Below, one piece after another: positions 38,786-51,300 of a DNA stretch of 64,000 bases; within the stretch, counting starts at the first letter, position 1, and every line of letters starts with the position of its first letter. A program made the position numbers and the translations under genes. Source of the stretch: Chlorokybus atmophyticus (taxonomy: Eukaryota; Streptophyta; Chlorokybophyceae; Chlorokybales; Chlorokybaceae); assembly GCA_009103225.1 (NCBI GenBank), contig RHPI01001327.1, positions 278,181 through 342,180 on the forward strand, read 5' to 3'. The notes beneath the pieces are model-generated. The model made no database searches and had not been told where the DNA came from. It saw nothing but the letters and a program-made list of their open reading frames with translations.

Positions 38786-41700
38786 ATGGGCAGAAGCAAA
38801 CACAAGGGTAAACACAAAGGTGCTGAGGCTATACAGGTGAAGGTCAACTTGGCGCTCGCCTCTGAGTTGCCTTCAGATGATGTCGACCAGACCACGCCGA
38901 CTTCAGAGTCGGAGGAGCAGTTGACCCCTCTGCTGGACGTCAGTTTAACGCCATCAGCCTCTCATGACGGGCCATTACCTGCCGAGGAGCTGGCAGCGGA
39001 ACGCTCTCAACAGCTGAGCAGCAATGTTGATGCAACCAGTGAAGTGCCAGCACCTGTACAGGATGCTGCAACGGACAACGTGTCGTCCACAGCTATTGCA
39101 GCAGACTTGGATTCGGAGCTGGATGCTGCACCGTCGAGTCCCCCGCTGACTGATGAAGTCCATGAGGAGCCCTCAACAGTTTCAATTGAAGAGGCAGCTG
39201 CAGTTGTTGGGACAGACGAAGTACCTGCACCTGATGCTAAGGCGGCAGCTGCTCTCCCTGATGAGCATGGCAACTCATCTAGTTCTCTACCATCTGTGGC
39301 AATTGCTGGCGAGCCCGCCGTCGGACTGGACTCAGACACTCAGGAGGTGGATGCGGCGCCATCAAGTCCCCCACTGCCTATTGAAGTCCACAGCGAGCTT
39401 TCAACAACTGCATTTGGAGAGGGCGTGCATTTGCAAGACGCGATAGCTACAGCTCATGATGTTGAGACGGCAGCTGCCCTTCCTGATGAAGCCCACGATG
39501 AGCCCTCAACAACTGCAGCAGGAGGGGGTGTCAATCTGCAGCATGCCACAAGTCATGATGGTGACACGGCAGCGGTTCTCCTTGATGTTGTCCACGCCAA
39601 GCCCTCAGGAATTGCAGCAGCAGAGAGCGTGGATTCGCAGGAAGCGGCAGCTCATGATGGTGAGACATCTGCCCTTCCTGATGAAGTCTACGATGAGCCC
39701 TCAACAAGCGCAACAGGAGAGGGCGTGGGTTCGCAGGACGCGGTAACTCATGTTGGTGAGACAGCAGCGGCCCTCCCTGATGAGCGTGACAACACAGTCA
39801 ACTCTCCTCCTCCTATGGCAATATATGAGGAGCGCAGCGCTAGCCAGTCTGCTCCCGTGCCATTAGAAGGTGTAGGAGCTGTGGCCTCAACATCTGCAAC
39901 AGGCGAAGGCATGAGTTTGCAGGACGTGGTAGCTGCCGGTCATGATGTTGAGATTGCAGTTGTTCTCGCCGATGAGCGTGACAAAGAAGAATCCACTCCT
40001 CCACCACCTGTGGCAAGCGAAGCCAACCTCATGGCCAGCCAGTCTGCTCCAGTGCCATCACCAGTCAGTTTACTGGAACCAGAAAGTGCAGGTGATTCTG
40101 CTGTTTGGGCCAAGCATAATGGTTCAACATCATTATTTCCTGCATTAGCGCAGGCCGATGTGCATAGCAACTCATTGCTGCCGACAGATGGCATGGAGCC
40201 TGCGTTGCCAGCAGCCCACGCAGTTGAAAGCAATAATGTCAAGCAACTTGATGGTTTGATGTCAGCATCCCCTGCGATAGTGCAGGCCGATGTGCACAAT
40301 AACTCCTCCGTGCTAGACAGCATGGAGCCTGTGTTGCCACCGGCCCCCGCAGTCGAAAGCAATGTTGCCATCGCAGCTCAGTTACCCGAGACAAGTGTGC
40401 AAACCTTGTCTGTGGCAGCAGTTCCTGCAAGGCAAAACACGTCGGGCAGTGGCCACATATCATCACCTACGCAAGCTGTTAAAGATGATATTGATAGGCG
40501 CTTGCAAGCTGCTGAGGTTGCCAGCCTGAGGCAAGCTAAACAGGAGCTAGAGACCAAGCTGATCAAGTTGCAGAAAGGGCTTAGAAACCGCATGAAGGAG
40601 CTTGCAAACGAGAAGCAGGACATGCAGCTGCAGCTCGATACGGCTTCCCAACGGGCTGCAGAGTTGGAAGCGCAACTTCATGAACAGCGAGCACTTGCCG
40701 AACAACAGGCTGCTGCACATGCAGATAGCGCTGCGCGGTTGCAGATGCAAATCGGAAGGCTTGCTGAAGAGCTGGCAAATTCTCATTCTGAACTTGAGCT
40801 GCGCGAGCGGGCGCTGACTGAGTCCCGGCGTATGGCTTCTGCCAAGGAGCAATCTGTTCTTGACCTGCAGCACACTTTGGAGCAGTTGAATTTGCAGCAC
40901 AAGGACACTCAAGCTCAAGAGGAAGAGAAGTTTGCTCAGCTAACTGCACAGTTGGCCCAGTCACAAGCAGATCTGCAGCACAACCGCGATGAGCTCGTGC
41001 AAGCGAGAGCCCACACCGATTCACGCATTGTAGAACTGGAAACCCAGCTTGCAGCCGCTGCTGCTGATGCAGAAACTGCCTCCGCCAAAGCGGCAGAGGA
41101 GGCCGCAACGCTAGAGGCAGCGCTTGAGGTCGTCAAGGCAGACCTCAACAGGCGGACCCGCGAGCAAGACGGCGAACGCGAGCGCGTGAAGGTGGCAATG
41201 GTTGAGATGCGGAAAAAGGTGGAACGGGCAGAAGCCGCCAGGCGCAAGGCTGTTGCTTCAGCCGATGGGGTGAAGGAGGTGTTGGAAAATGAGTTACAGC
41301 AGTCCAACACAGCCCGTAACATTTTAGAAGAAGAGCTCGCTGCTGCCAAGGACCAACTTGTCAGATTACAAGAAGAGCTCAGGTCCTACAAGCAGCGTGC
41401 GCAGATGCTGCTGAAACGTAAGGTGGGCAACTGCAGTTCTGACCATAACATCATGTGCGTTTCTTTGCACAGCTTACTCACAATCACAATGCTTGCAGGA
41501 CGAAGAGTTGTTGGCTTCTGCCACCGCCAAACGCAACCAAGCTGCCGAGCAGGCCCTGCATGAAACCCAGCAAGCTTTGCAAGAGATTCTAGCAGAGCGA
41601 GATGCTTCTGTCAGGGCAATCAGTGAGATGGCCCAGCAGCATCAAGACGAGTTGGCGACATACGAAGAGGCTGCCATCGCCCGCGAGCAGCGCATAGCAG

Positions 41701-42791
41701 ACCTCCAGCAGCAGTTTGACTTGGCAAGCATGGAGGTGGTTCGCGTTGCAGATGAATGGCGTACACGCTGCGAGACAGTTGAACGCACTTGGCGGGAGCG
41801 CTGTGAGGCGATGCAAGCACAGATTGCAAGCTTGGAGAGAAGCAGCAAGGTGTGTCAAGTTGCTTCAATCATACCGCCAACAATAAGCGATTGGCAGACT
41901 TTTAGTTAGTCGCATGTTGGTGCAGCCATGAGCTCAAACCATCATGACATATCTCTGATGCCCCTTGTCCACTGCAGGTTGCTGCTCGTACACGATCAGA
42001 GTTGGAGTCGCTGCGCAAGGAGCGTGACAGGCTGAAGGAGGAGTTCAACAGCTTTCGAGACATTGCTAGCAGCATGGTGGAAGCGAAAGACACGGAGATT
42101 GCAAAATTGCTGGATGACATGGCTGCATTGCGAGTGCGTCATGTGCGCCAGCAGTCCGATGCCGCCTCGCATCTCAGCGACGATACTCACACACCGCTAT
42201 CCAGAGCCAGCATGTCCTGGTCCTCAATGACAGAGAAAGTTAACGGGAGAACTGAACGGTTCCATGATCCGGTCAGCGAGGACCTGGCTTACCAGTTGCA
42301 CCTGCAAGACAAGCGAGATGAGCAGCTGGCCTTTGCGGAGGTACTTGCTCTTGCATCAAGGACTCTGCTATGGCATGACTTGTGTCAAGCATTGTTTACC
42401 TGTGGATTATGTATTGCAGCGCAAGGTGATGGAACTACAGGAAGAGCTGGTCGAAGCGCAGCAGGAGATCGAGTTACATACGGCTCAGGAGACTGCCCTG
42501 AAGGAAGCTATACGGGAGCTTGAGCGCAGCAAGCGACGAGAGGGCGTGGACATGACCTATCTGAAGAACATTGTTTTGAAATTGATACTGTCAGGGGAGG
42601 TGGAGACACTGCTGCCTGTTGTTGGCTCGCTGCTGCAGTTCACGCCTGATGAGATCAAGCGGTGTAAAGATGTGTATGACACGCGGCAGGCAGTGCCGTT
42701 GAGCGCAGCAGTGTCTGTGGTGGATGCAATGGCCCAGCCAACGCACTCGCTGTTTACTTCATTAGCAGCGACTTTTGGCAGCAGAACCTGA
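38786..42791 (+). CDS. GRIP-domain golgin (trans-Golgi coiled-coil tether)
   Basis: Four exons (38786-41422, 41499-41849, 41978-42340, 42420-42791) give 1240 residues. Residues 1-20 are basic (MGRSKHKGKHKG). About residues 30-580 are acidic, Pro/Ser/Thr-rich and contain a decaying repeat with words like DEPSTTA, GEGV and AALPDE at 96-99-nt spacing. From about residue 580 the protein is heptad-patterned coiled coil (LRQAKQELETKLIKLQKGLR). The last ~70 residues hold the GRIP domain, MTYLKNIVLKLILSGEVETL followed by LPVVGSLLQFTPDE, with the tyrosine that contacts Arl1 in other golgins. Such proteins are recruited by Arl1-GTP to the trans-Golgi and capture vesicles. Only the GRIP end is needed for the call; the N-terminal half is lineage-specific. 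Confidence 0.9.
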
Positions 42792-43728
42792 TTGTTTAGT
42801 GTATGATCTTGCCGCTTTCGTGTGGGCATTGCCTACAATGCTGCATGGCTGTTACTCCTATGCAGCAACACCTGCACGCTATCTTGCAGTTTCACAGCAG
42901 TTGGTTGAAGCAATGATGCAGACCATGCAACCAAGCACCGAGGGGTAGTGTTCCCAGGCGGCAAGCATGCCATTGCCACCCGCAACATCAATAGTGACAG
43001 CTGAGTGGCTTTGTGGGTTGTACTGCAGACAAATATGATGCCTGCCGCATGCAGCCGCTGTGTACAAAGTATGCAATGAGGTGTATGCGTAGTGTATGCA
43101 TCATGGCACACAATGCGCATGCTAGCAGCAATGCATACGCCAACACCCACTGAACACTAGCTCATCAATCACTCGACGCGCACTTACTCAACAACAACCT
43201 TGGCAGCAAACCGAGCAGCGACGGCTTCAACTACACACGCCCATGTGGGCAGGTGATTACCAACTGCATGTTGACTGCTGCATGTCTAACGGGGTAGAGG
43301 CGGTAGATTAGCGTGCTAGTAGTAGCCCGGTGGTCAACTGAATTTCATTTGATGTACCTTGCATGTGTTGCTGCGTGCTGACTTGACTACACGTTGTGCA
43401 TGCGCATGCATGTCTTGCATTTGATGTACACGGGCCCCTAACTCTTATGCCATTTGCACGTTACAAGCGCTTGCTGTCTGCCACCATGCCTAAAGATGCA
43501 CGCAATGCACAATGTCTACCTATGTGAGTGATGCGTCCACCTCAGTGGTCAGGGGACAATGCGCCGACGATGTCAAGCCTAGCATGGCCGTCACTGTCGC
43601 TGCTCCCCACTCCATACTCATCATGGCCTGTGCGCGCTGCAGTGTGCAGGCTACATGCTCATGGCAAAGACGCACGAACCTTCCTTCAAATCGCTGCTCC
43701 TTCCTAAATCTCTACATCTTGTGCCGTA

Positions 43729-43755
43729 TGTACAGGATATGCGCGAGACAATTGT
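43729..43755. repeat. 27-bp dispersed repeat, copy 2
   Basis: Exact match to 2341-2367, same orientation, 41.4 kb apart. Confidence 0.7.
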
Positions 43756-44261
43756 GTTATGCATGTATGTGGGGATATAAGCTGGTGAAAGGGTGCTCGT
43801 AATAGAATGCAATTATTGAGTATCGAAAGATGGAGACACTAAGCACAAAGAGCATGTGCCGCTTTAAATCCATCTCCATCTTATTTGCAAACACTGCACT
43901 GCCGAATTCTTACTGCCAATAATTGGTGTATTTCCAAACATGAATGATTGCAGGTTGAACATAATACAACCAACTTACATTTGAATGTCAAGAAGTGATG
44001 TTAATGACTTAGCTGTAGCAGCACTTGCGAAAACGAGTAGATATACCAACGAGGTGTAAAGGCTGCGTACCGTAGCGCCACACACTTTTTGAACAGTAAT
44101 CTATTGCAAAAAGCCTCGATATTGAACCGTAAGCATACAATCGAGGCCATTTTATTTTGAACATCAATGCAATGTTTTTACTTCTTTGCTTAAGAATTTA
44201 CTGCGTAAATTGGGACCCGAAGCGAAATGTACCCGGCGTTACGGTAGTGCAGTATAAGTTG

Positions 44262-44637
44262 TTTGTTAGAGACCTCTGAGTAAGAGATCTCACATTGTAA
44301 GAGACATTTTTAAGAGAATATATCCTTACTAGTCAAATCTCTTCATTCTAAAAGTAAGAGACCGCACCATAAGAGACGTCAACATCATCATTTTCTCTAA
44401 CACGAAGGGTGCGATTGTGAATGCAAAGATGAGTGTGCTTTATATTTTACCGGATATAAGCAAGTGTTATACATATATAGTGTGTCACATCATGACATAG
44501 CATCACACGCTATAAGTTGCGTGATGTTGTGACGTAACCTTGATGTAAGCGATGACCTTCATGTAAGCAGAGTCTACATGAAGGAAGGAGACCCTTTGTG
44601 TAAGAGACAATGTGTAGAGAATAAACGTGTCTCCTAG
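44262..44637. repeat. Cluster of TAAGAGA(C) words, possible MITE remnant
   Basis: Six TAAGAGA words and several one-base variants occur in 375 bp, in one orientation, with gtctcc on the opposite sense near the right end. The right end of the MITE at 61494-61956 also carries TAAGAGAC when read inward, so the two may be related. I could not find terminal inverted repeats here. Confidence 0.4.
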
Positions 44638-44897
44638 AAGTTGCCACTCACAACCGTGAAACATGCGATTCAAGGTCTCCGATCATCTGTGACTTACGAG
44701 CAGTTTGCCACAACGACAGGCCACCGTGCAGCCGTACTACTGTGTTCCTGCCAGATGGCAAGCCACCGTGGCACGCACACACAGAACTAACGTTCAGGGC
44801 GCTTGCACACAAATTAGCTGCTGGTGAAGAAGTGTGGCGGCGGAGGAAGTGGTGAAGGAGGAGGAGCTGGTGGAGGAGCTGGAGGAGGGCGGGTTAC

Positions 44898-47368
44898 ATG
44901 TCACGACGTGTGTTGGAAGTGGCGCCGTCGCTGTTGCGGCGCGGCTGCCAGCAGCTCGCCGCCCCTACCGCAGCCGCTCGGACAGAACGCTTGCTGTCTA
45001 CAAAAGCCGCCGCCGCTGTGACTGCTGCTAGGGTTTGGGATTCGCCATCGCATGCCAGCTATCATTCCTACAGTCGTGGTGCGTATGCTTCCTTGTCTCA
45101 CTGGCATTTGCGCGTGCCGCACAGGCATGACATGCAATTGTCCCGAACTTACGTATAGTTGCGAGATTTGGTGCACATACGCCTGTGAGCATTGGAGTCT
45201 TCTGCTAGCGTTACACCGAATCAGTGCAGCTATATCTGTTTCAGTGTTGCACTCAATAGCCCTTGCTTGTGCTCGCCTATTAGAATTGCCAGCCATTTGC
45301 ACACAGTGACTAGCAATCAATACTAGCAATCAATTTCACTAATATACATGTACTCTTGCATTTTCCCTGTAATGTGTCTTGCTACTTTTACACTCTGTTA
45401 CCAGCGACAGTGCATGTTAATTTTGAAATCAGTGGCGGTTAGCATGCACAGTGTGCAGCATGTACCAACCGCTTCATCTATGCAGCAGGGCAAGCGAGTT
45501 CACAGATTGAGGCGACAAGTAATGTAACGCCTACAAGTTCAACTGCTGCGAGCAACCCATGGGCACACGCTGCCCGCAGATATGTACATGCACAAGCCAG
45601 GTTTGGGTGCGCTGCTTCAAATGCAGCGGTGCTTGAAGAATCGGACGCTGATCAGTCTGAGCCCAGCTCGAGTGAACTTGCTGAACTGCGGCATCGCGCA
45701 GTGCTTTTGCCACAGAGTGATTATCACGATGATGATGACGATGGCGATGAGCAAGAGGTTGTGTGCGAGATAGACCTCGACAGGGAGTACATAGACCAGT
45801 TCACCCTACGTGCCACGGATGTGTCATGGCCTGTACAGGCGTACTACATTGCTCGCAACATTGACACCAGACAGGTACCCGCTCGCTAGTGCTGTGGTTT
45901 TCCTCTTGGATATGCCTGACATGTACGGACAACATTGATTCTGTTGCAGTTGGTGGAGCAAGCTTTTCCAAGAAGCAAACAGCACAACACTCCCAAGGAT
46001 TCCAACAACTGCGTGGTGATTGCGCTTGATGGACATGAAGCCTTGACTGCGGCCAAACAGGCATGGTGATAAGTAGCAAGTATGTTTCAAGCAGTATTGT
46101 TTCTTTCGTTTCCAATCATTGATCCCCAGCAGGCAGAGCCTAGCAAGTACTTGGTTGTATATACATATGGGGCGGTGGTGGGGTTCAAAGTCAGCGAGGA
46201 TGAGATGCAGCACTACTTAAGTATAGTCGAGCAGTATACAATGGGCCTGGATAAGGACGTGTCCATGGTCAAGGAAGGTACGCATTGACTAATTATTATT
46301 GCAGCAATCTCGCAAATGTCTGTTGTTTCAGACTGCACAGGCTTATGTACATTGTATGCAATTGAACAGAGTATCAGGTAGTGGTCAGACCTGAGCTAGA
46401 AACATGGAGCAAGTACGACCCAAGGGCGGACTTCCTTTTGCTGCAGACACTGGACGTTCCAAACATCCGCATCATCTCTAGTGTGCTCGCACTGAGCGTG
46501 GCTCTCAATCGCTATGAGCGCAAGGTGAGAATTACTGCCCGTCAGCATGTAGCGAGCATGGCAAGTGCACACTGTGGCTGTGGCAGCCTGCCTGCTGTTC
46601 TTATGCAACTCCAAGCCTATCAATGCGCGGCCCAGGTGGATTCTGTGCTGAAGCAGTTCGGCACTGTCAATGACGAGATGCAAGATACGGGCACGTTCTC
46701 GTTGAAGAAGAAGCAAGTGTTTCAAATGGTGGCTACTATCAACAACGTGTTCACAGACGCTCTTCACAAAATACGTGTTATGGAAAGGTGATGTCTTTGG
46801 CTAGGACACCGCCTTTCATTGCGTGTCTTGGAATTGAAATGCTGACATTGAGACTGCAAGTAGGTCCGAGCTCGCTTGGGAGTCTGCCAAGTATAACACT
46901 ATCTGGGAGCTATTGCGCAAAGAGTTTGAGATTGCGAACCGTTACGCCACAATGAAGGACAAGCTGGATCTTGTTCAGGTAATGGCCATTTTGCCCGCAC
47001 ATTTATGTAGGTCAGTACACTCTGAAGTTCAATGGTGTGACATTGCTCTCGCAATGATGGAGCTGCTGACATGTTTTATGTCTGTTTACAGCACAATCTG
47101 CGCTTCTTCCTGGAGGTACATTTGCCTTGCATGTCGCATGACACATTGCAAGCGTTCCATTTGAGAAAGCTCATGCAACGTGTCTGATATTCTTATAGTT
47201 TGCGCTTTGCCAAACTTTTATTGCGTCACACAGGTCATACAGAACCGGAAGTCAGATTTTCTCGAGTGGACAATCATCTGGCTCATTGCTTTAGAGATTT
47301 GCGTCAGCTGTTGGGATCTCTTCACCCGTAGTCACGCTGCGGATGCAGTGCAATCAATACTGCAATAG
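44898..47368 (+). CDS. RMD1/DUF155 family protein (RETARDED ROOT GROWTH-like), probably mitochondrial
   Basis: Nine exons (44898-45078, 45459-45874, 45950-46060, 46130-46277, 46370-46524, 46636-46787, 46864-46978, 47092-47115, 47234-47368) give about 478 residues. The N-terminus MSRRVLEVAPSLLRRGCQQL is Arg-rich and amphipathic, like a mitochondrial presequence. The DUF155 domain shows VQAYYIARNIDTRQ, YLVVYTYGAVVGFKV, DVPNIRIISSVLALSVALNR, TGTFSLKKKQVFQMV, SAKYNTIWELLRKEFEIANR and HNLRFFLEVIQNRKSDFLEW. A C-terminal membrane segment follows, WTIIWLIALEICVSCWDLF. In plants the family (RRG) is mitochondrial and needed for cell division in the root meristem; in yeast RMD1 acts in meiotic nuclear division. 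The biochemical role is unknown. The intron after 46060 needs a GC donor. Confidence 0.9.
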
Positions 47369-47924
47369 TTCATAAAACTAACTTTGACTTCAGCTCTTGT
47401 GTTGGCATTGTCTGGGACAAGCATTTCATTGTGGTTACTGATGCGTCCACCCTGAAGTGTGGTGCGATACTTGCAAGACGGCAGACCATGTGCTTATGAG
47501 AGTAGGAAGTTCCCAGCAGAGGTGAACTACACTACCACAGAGCAAGAGTTGCTCGGTATAGTAAATGCTCTACAAACATGGCGATGTTATTTGGAGGGGG
47601 TTCAGCTTACAATGGTGACTGATCATAATCCATAGGTGTATTTCTCAACACAGCAAAACTTGTCACGAAAGCAAGCTCGCTGGACTAAGCTTCTGTCACG
47701 GTTTACCTTTAAGTAAATATACCGGCCAGGCGGAACCAATGTTGCTGATCCAACAAATCGCTGTGCGTCATTGTTAGCAGTTATGCATGCATAGTTGCTT
47801 GCGACGCGCGATACATTGCCACCTGATGATGAGTTTGTGCAAGTAGTTGTACAAGGGTATGCTTTAGACCCATGCTTTGCAAATTTTACACGGTGACTGA
47901 CTAAGGTCCGAGGGACTGACATGT
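47369..47924 (+). pseudogene. Ty3/gypsy retrotransposon remnant: RNase H region
   Basis: Just downstream of the DUF155 gene, plus-strand frames with stops and shifts read like a Ty3/gypsy RNase H domain and tether. Examples are FIVVTDASTLKCGAIL, AEVNYTTTEQELLGIVNAL, LTMVTDHNP with a stop, and LSRKQARWTKLLSRF. PGGTNVADPTNR and then GYALDPCFANFTR correspond to the linker before the integrase. At least three stops and one frameshift are visible, so it is dead. It ends near 47920, where recognisable homology stops. Confidence 0.75.
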
Positions 47925-48391
47925 GCCTGAGCCTGCTTGCCGCTGCCTGAAATGTTACTTTTTTATTGTCAGGTTTGCCGTTGGCTTATGTAGACTAACG
48001 CGGACGAAAGTGGTTGTCAGTGGCACTGACCGGCCAAGAGTTGTCAACCAGTTACCCTTTGGTCGATGTGCACAGACGGCCGTTAGCCGGTAGTTACGGA
48101 CAGCTGACAGCACTAGCTGGCAGTTTCCTTGCCATTACACTGCTGTCAATATACGACCCTCACCGTTTGACAATTCTTGCCGTAAGCCAACACTAACATA
48201 CCATGCAGCTTGTACAAACCTTGGACTGGTTGTTTGGTCTTGCAACCATTAGCCACAACATGTACAATATACCAGCAATGGTGAGAGTATGTCCACTTGC
48301 AACTGAGCAGCCGACTTGCGCATGAAACTACCTACAACATTGAATCTAGCTGTCGCACTCATGCGCAGCTTGTCAACCCGTGGTGCCTGCC
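47925..48391. other. Short unassigned stretch
   Basis: No gene seen. Imperfect inverted words occur around 48010-48060 (gttgtcagtggcactgacc, gttgtcaaccagtt). This may be one border of the 48-57 kb candidate element. Confidence 0.35.
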
Positions 48392-51300
48392 TCAGAACTC
48401 TTCCCCAACCCCCTCCTCCCGTTCCTCCTCCGATAAGTCTTCTGCTTCAACATCGGAGTCATCTTTATTTGCTGCCTCGCTCGCTAACAATACAGCGGCT
48501 ACTTCATCCTTCAGCTTGAATGTAGGCACCTCGCCGTACACGCGCATGCGCTTGATGGTCGCTTTTACAGTGATCACTTGCATTTGGTAATGCTATAAGA
48601 GTGGCGTGTTGCCAGAGGATTAGCCCATCAGCATACACATGCTTACCTTGTCTTTCGCTTTGTCGCACTCCGTCAGGCAGACAGTCAGCCTGCCGCGCTG
48701 CTCTTGGTTCTCTCTGACCAACATGGCCATTTGCAAGCATATTGCTTAATTGATACTCATAGGGGAGGGACTTATGACCATCCTGGTCACGTTAAAGCCT
48801 GCGTGATATAGACCGACACTGGCACCGCCACCGCCGCAGAGCAGAGCCGAAAGACAGCAGGTCGAGTGCTCTTGGTCTACGTGTGCGTCCAAGCTTGTTG
48901 TCAAATGGCGTGTATGTGGTCGAGGCTGGCCGTGGTGTTGGCCAGGGACTAACAATGATGCCTTTTGGGCTTACTTTGCAACTGACATTCTCCCCTCCGG
49001 CACGCGCAGAACATGGCGTGCCCCGTCAACTGATGTGTATGCAAATACGTTGTGCCCTTTGAAGTTGATAGTTTGTGGTCGATTACCGTCATTGAATACA
49101 ATACGGTGCTGTCTTGCAAAGCCATTCTCGTTTGCACCATGCATATATGATGCGTCCTTAATCTCGCACTCCAAGAAGCGATGTTAACTAAATGCTTGCT
49201 TGACTGATTCCACAAGGCGCGCATACCATTCCCCATCCAGCGGCCAATGCACCATGACACTCACACCGATCAGCTGATTGCATCGCAGATTAAATGCGTT
49301 CCGCAGCCGATGCCGTGCGCTGTCCAGTAATCGATGGTCTACCTCTTCTGCAGCGGCAAGGGGGTGGAACTGACCACGCCCACACCGTGAAAGGCTGCTT
49401 CGAGTGCGACAACAGCTTCAACATGAAATAAGCATATGTCTAACATAATTTGCAGTGATACGTCGCTGTCCACTTTGCCGAGTTACCTCCACAGCATCCA
49501 CCACGTGTTCACTAACCACATGTTTTGGTGTTGTTCATGTGAAGAAGCGCATGGGTTCCCCTCACCACTCGAAGCATAAGCGCGAGCACGATTCGCGCAC
49601 ACACTACAAGCATTGGAAAAACTCGGGTTCCTTGCACACTTTGCCGAGGCGGCAGCCAAACACGTCAACATTGTGTGCGATGTGGTGCCAGCAAGCATCA
49701 ATAAAACCGTGGCACACTGTCTGCGCTCGCTGGCATTCGGTCAAGTGTGCTCGCATTTGCTGCCTACGGCCATTGGCACATCCGTACGCATTGCATTGTG
49801 GGCACACCAAGCATGGCCTCCCAGGTGAGGGGGATTCAACTGCTGCCGCCGCCATCATGCAAGATATGAATCAGCACGGCTGCCCACAAAGTGAGCGAGA
49901 CTTTAGGGTATGGGCATTAATTCAGGTTTGCCAGCTTACGAACCCCAAATGAGTCCCACTTCAAGTGAAGCACGACAATACCATGGACAGTACCACACTA
50001 TGCATGGTATTACATGAATATAATTGGTACTCCACGTAATAATGGTACTACAGTACAAGGATACTCGCATACTACCGATTGTAGAGTAATACTGTGATGT
50101 CATTCAATGGAACCAGAGCGCTGTCCGAGTTTGTTGCTGTTAACCACGCTCTGAACCAATGAGGTATGCAAGCCATGCACTGACTCATGCGCCGTGCAGA
50201 CATCATACACATGTACAGCCAGTGCTTCTAACAATAGCAGATCTCGGGTGCACCATGCACCATGCTACAACTATACATGTACCTACTTGGGTTACAGGTG
50301 TTCAACACAAAACTACAATACATGCACAATTGTCATCAAGGCGGGGGCTAGATCATCGCCGACACATTGGCGTCTTGCAACAGGCGTGGCGACCAAAACG
50401 GGTGAGGTTGCTTGCAGAAGGGACACGTTTGTAGGTTTTCTTTTTTATTTGCCACGGTCTTCTGATGTGCTATAATGCAGGCATGGCACATCGCTTTCTT
50501 GCAACAGGGCGTCTCCCCATCCGCTGGGGGGGGGTGGCTCTAAAATGCGACAAATCAGCACACATGGTGCACGCGGGTGTGCAAGCGGCCTCTGCCACGA
50601 ACCTCTGTTATCGCGTTGCATGCGTAGCGACTCCAATCTAAATGGTGCAGCATACGCTCGATTGCATGCTCGCTTACCTGGCGCCCACCTGCCACACACC
50701 ACCTGCTGATCATGATGGTCTCGTCCAGCATGCGCTCATCCAGGCCCTCGACATGGCTGTTGTCACTCGTGTACTCGCTCGCATCGTCATCTTCGTCGAG
50801 CTTCCATAGAATCAGCTCGACGTGCCGTATGACATACAGCCACTGCCAGTCAAAGCATGCCAAATACAGTTCCAATGGTTTTACTTGCCACCCACCCAGT
50901 ATATTTGCTCACGTAGTGGCACACATCCCGACCCGCATCAACAGGTACATCGGTTGCAGTAGGTCGAAGTTCTGCTCCGCAAATAGCTCTTGCACATTGC
51001 CGAGTTGCTGCGGCAGCAACAACACCATCGTATCGAGGACGGCGAGGGGCAACAACATACTACGCATGGCCATGTCGTGTTTGGGTTCCAACCATGGCCA
51101 ATCCTCAGAGGTCTGTTTAGACCGCACTTCCCGCGTTTGCTCCCACGCATACTTTTGTCACCCACCTCAAGACATGTCGCATGCGGTGATGCAGCGCGTC
51201 CTGGGCGTATTGTAGGGCGATCAACTCCTTTGCACTACGAGTCAGCCTCTCAAAGTGTCGGCGCGTCGGTGGTTTGAGCTTAGGCAGCTCATGCCGCACC

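Larger units (their letters stand above)
42792..44897. other. Gene-free stretch with a TAAGAGAC-word cluster
   Basis: No gene is supported. The 27-bp repeat copy 2 lies at 43729-43755. Positions 43800-44250 are AT-rich. Between about 44262 and 44637 the word TAAGAGA recurs six times, with variants such as ttagagac and gtagagaat. Confidence 0.55.
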
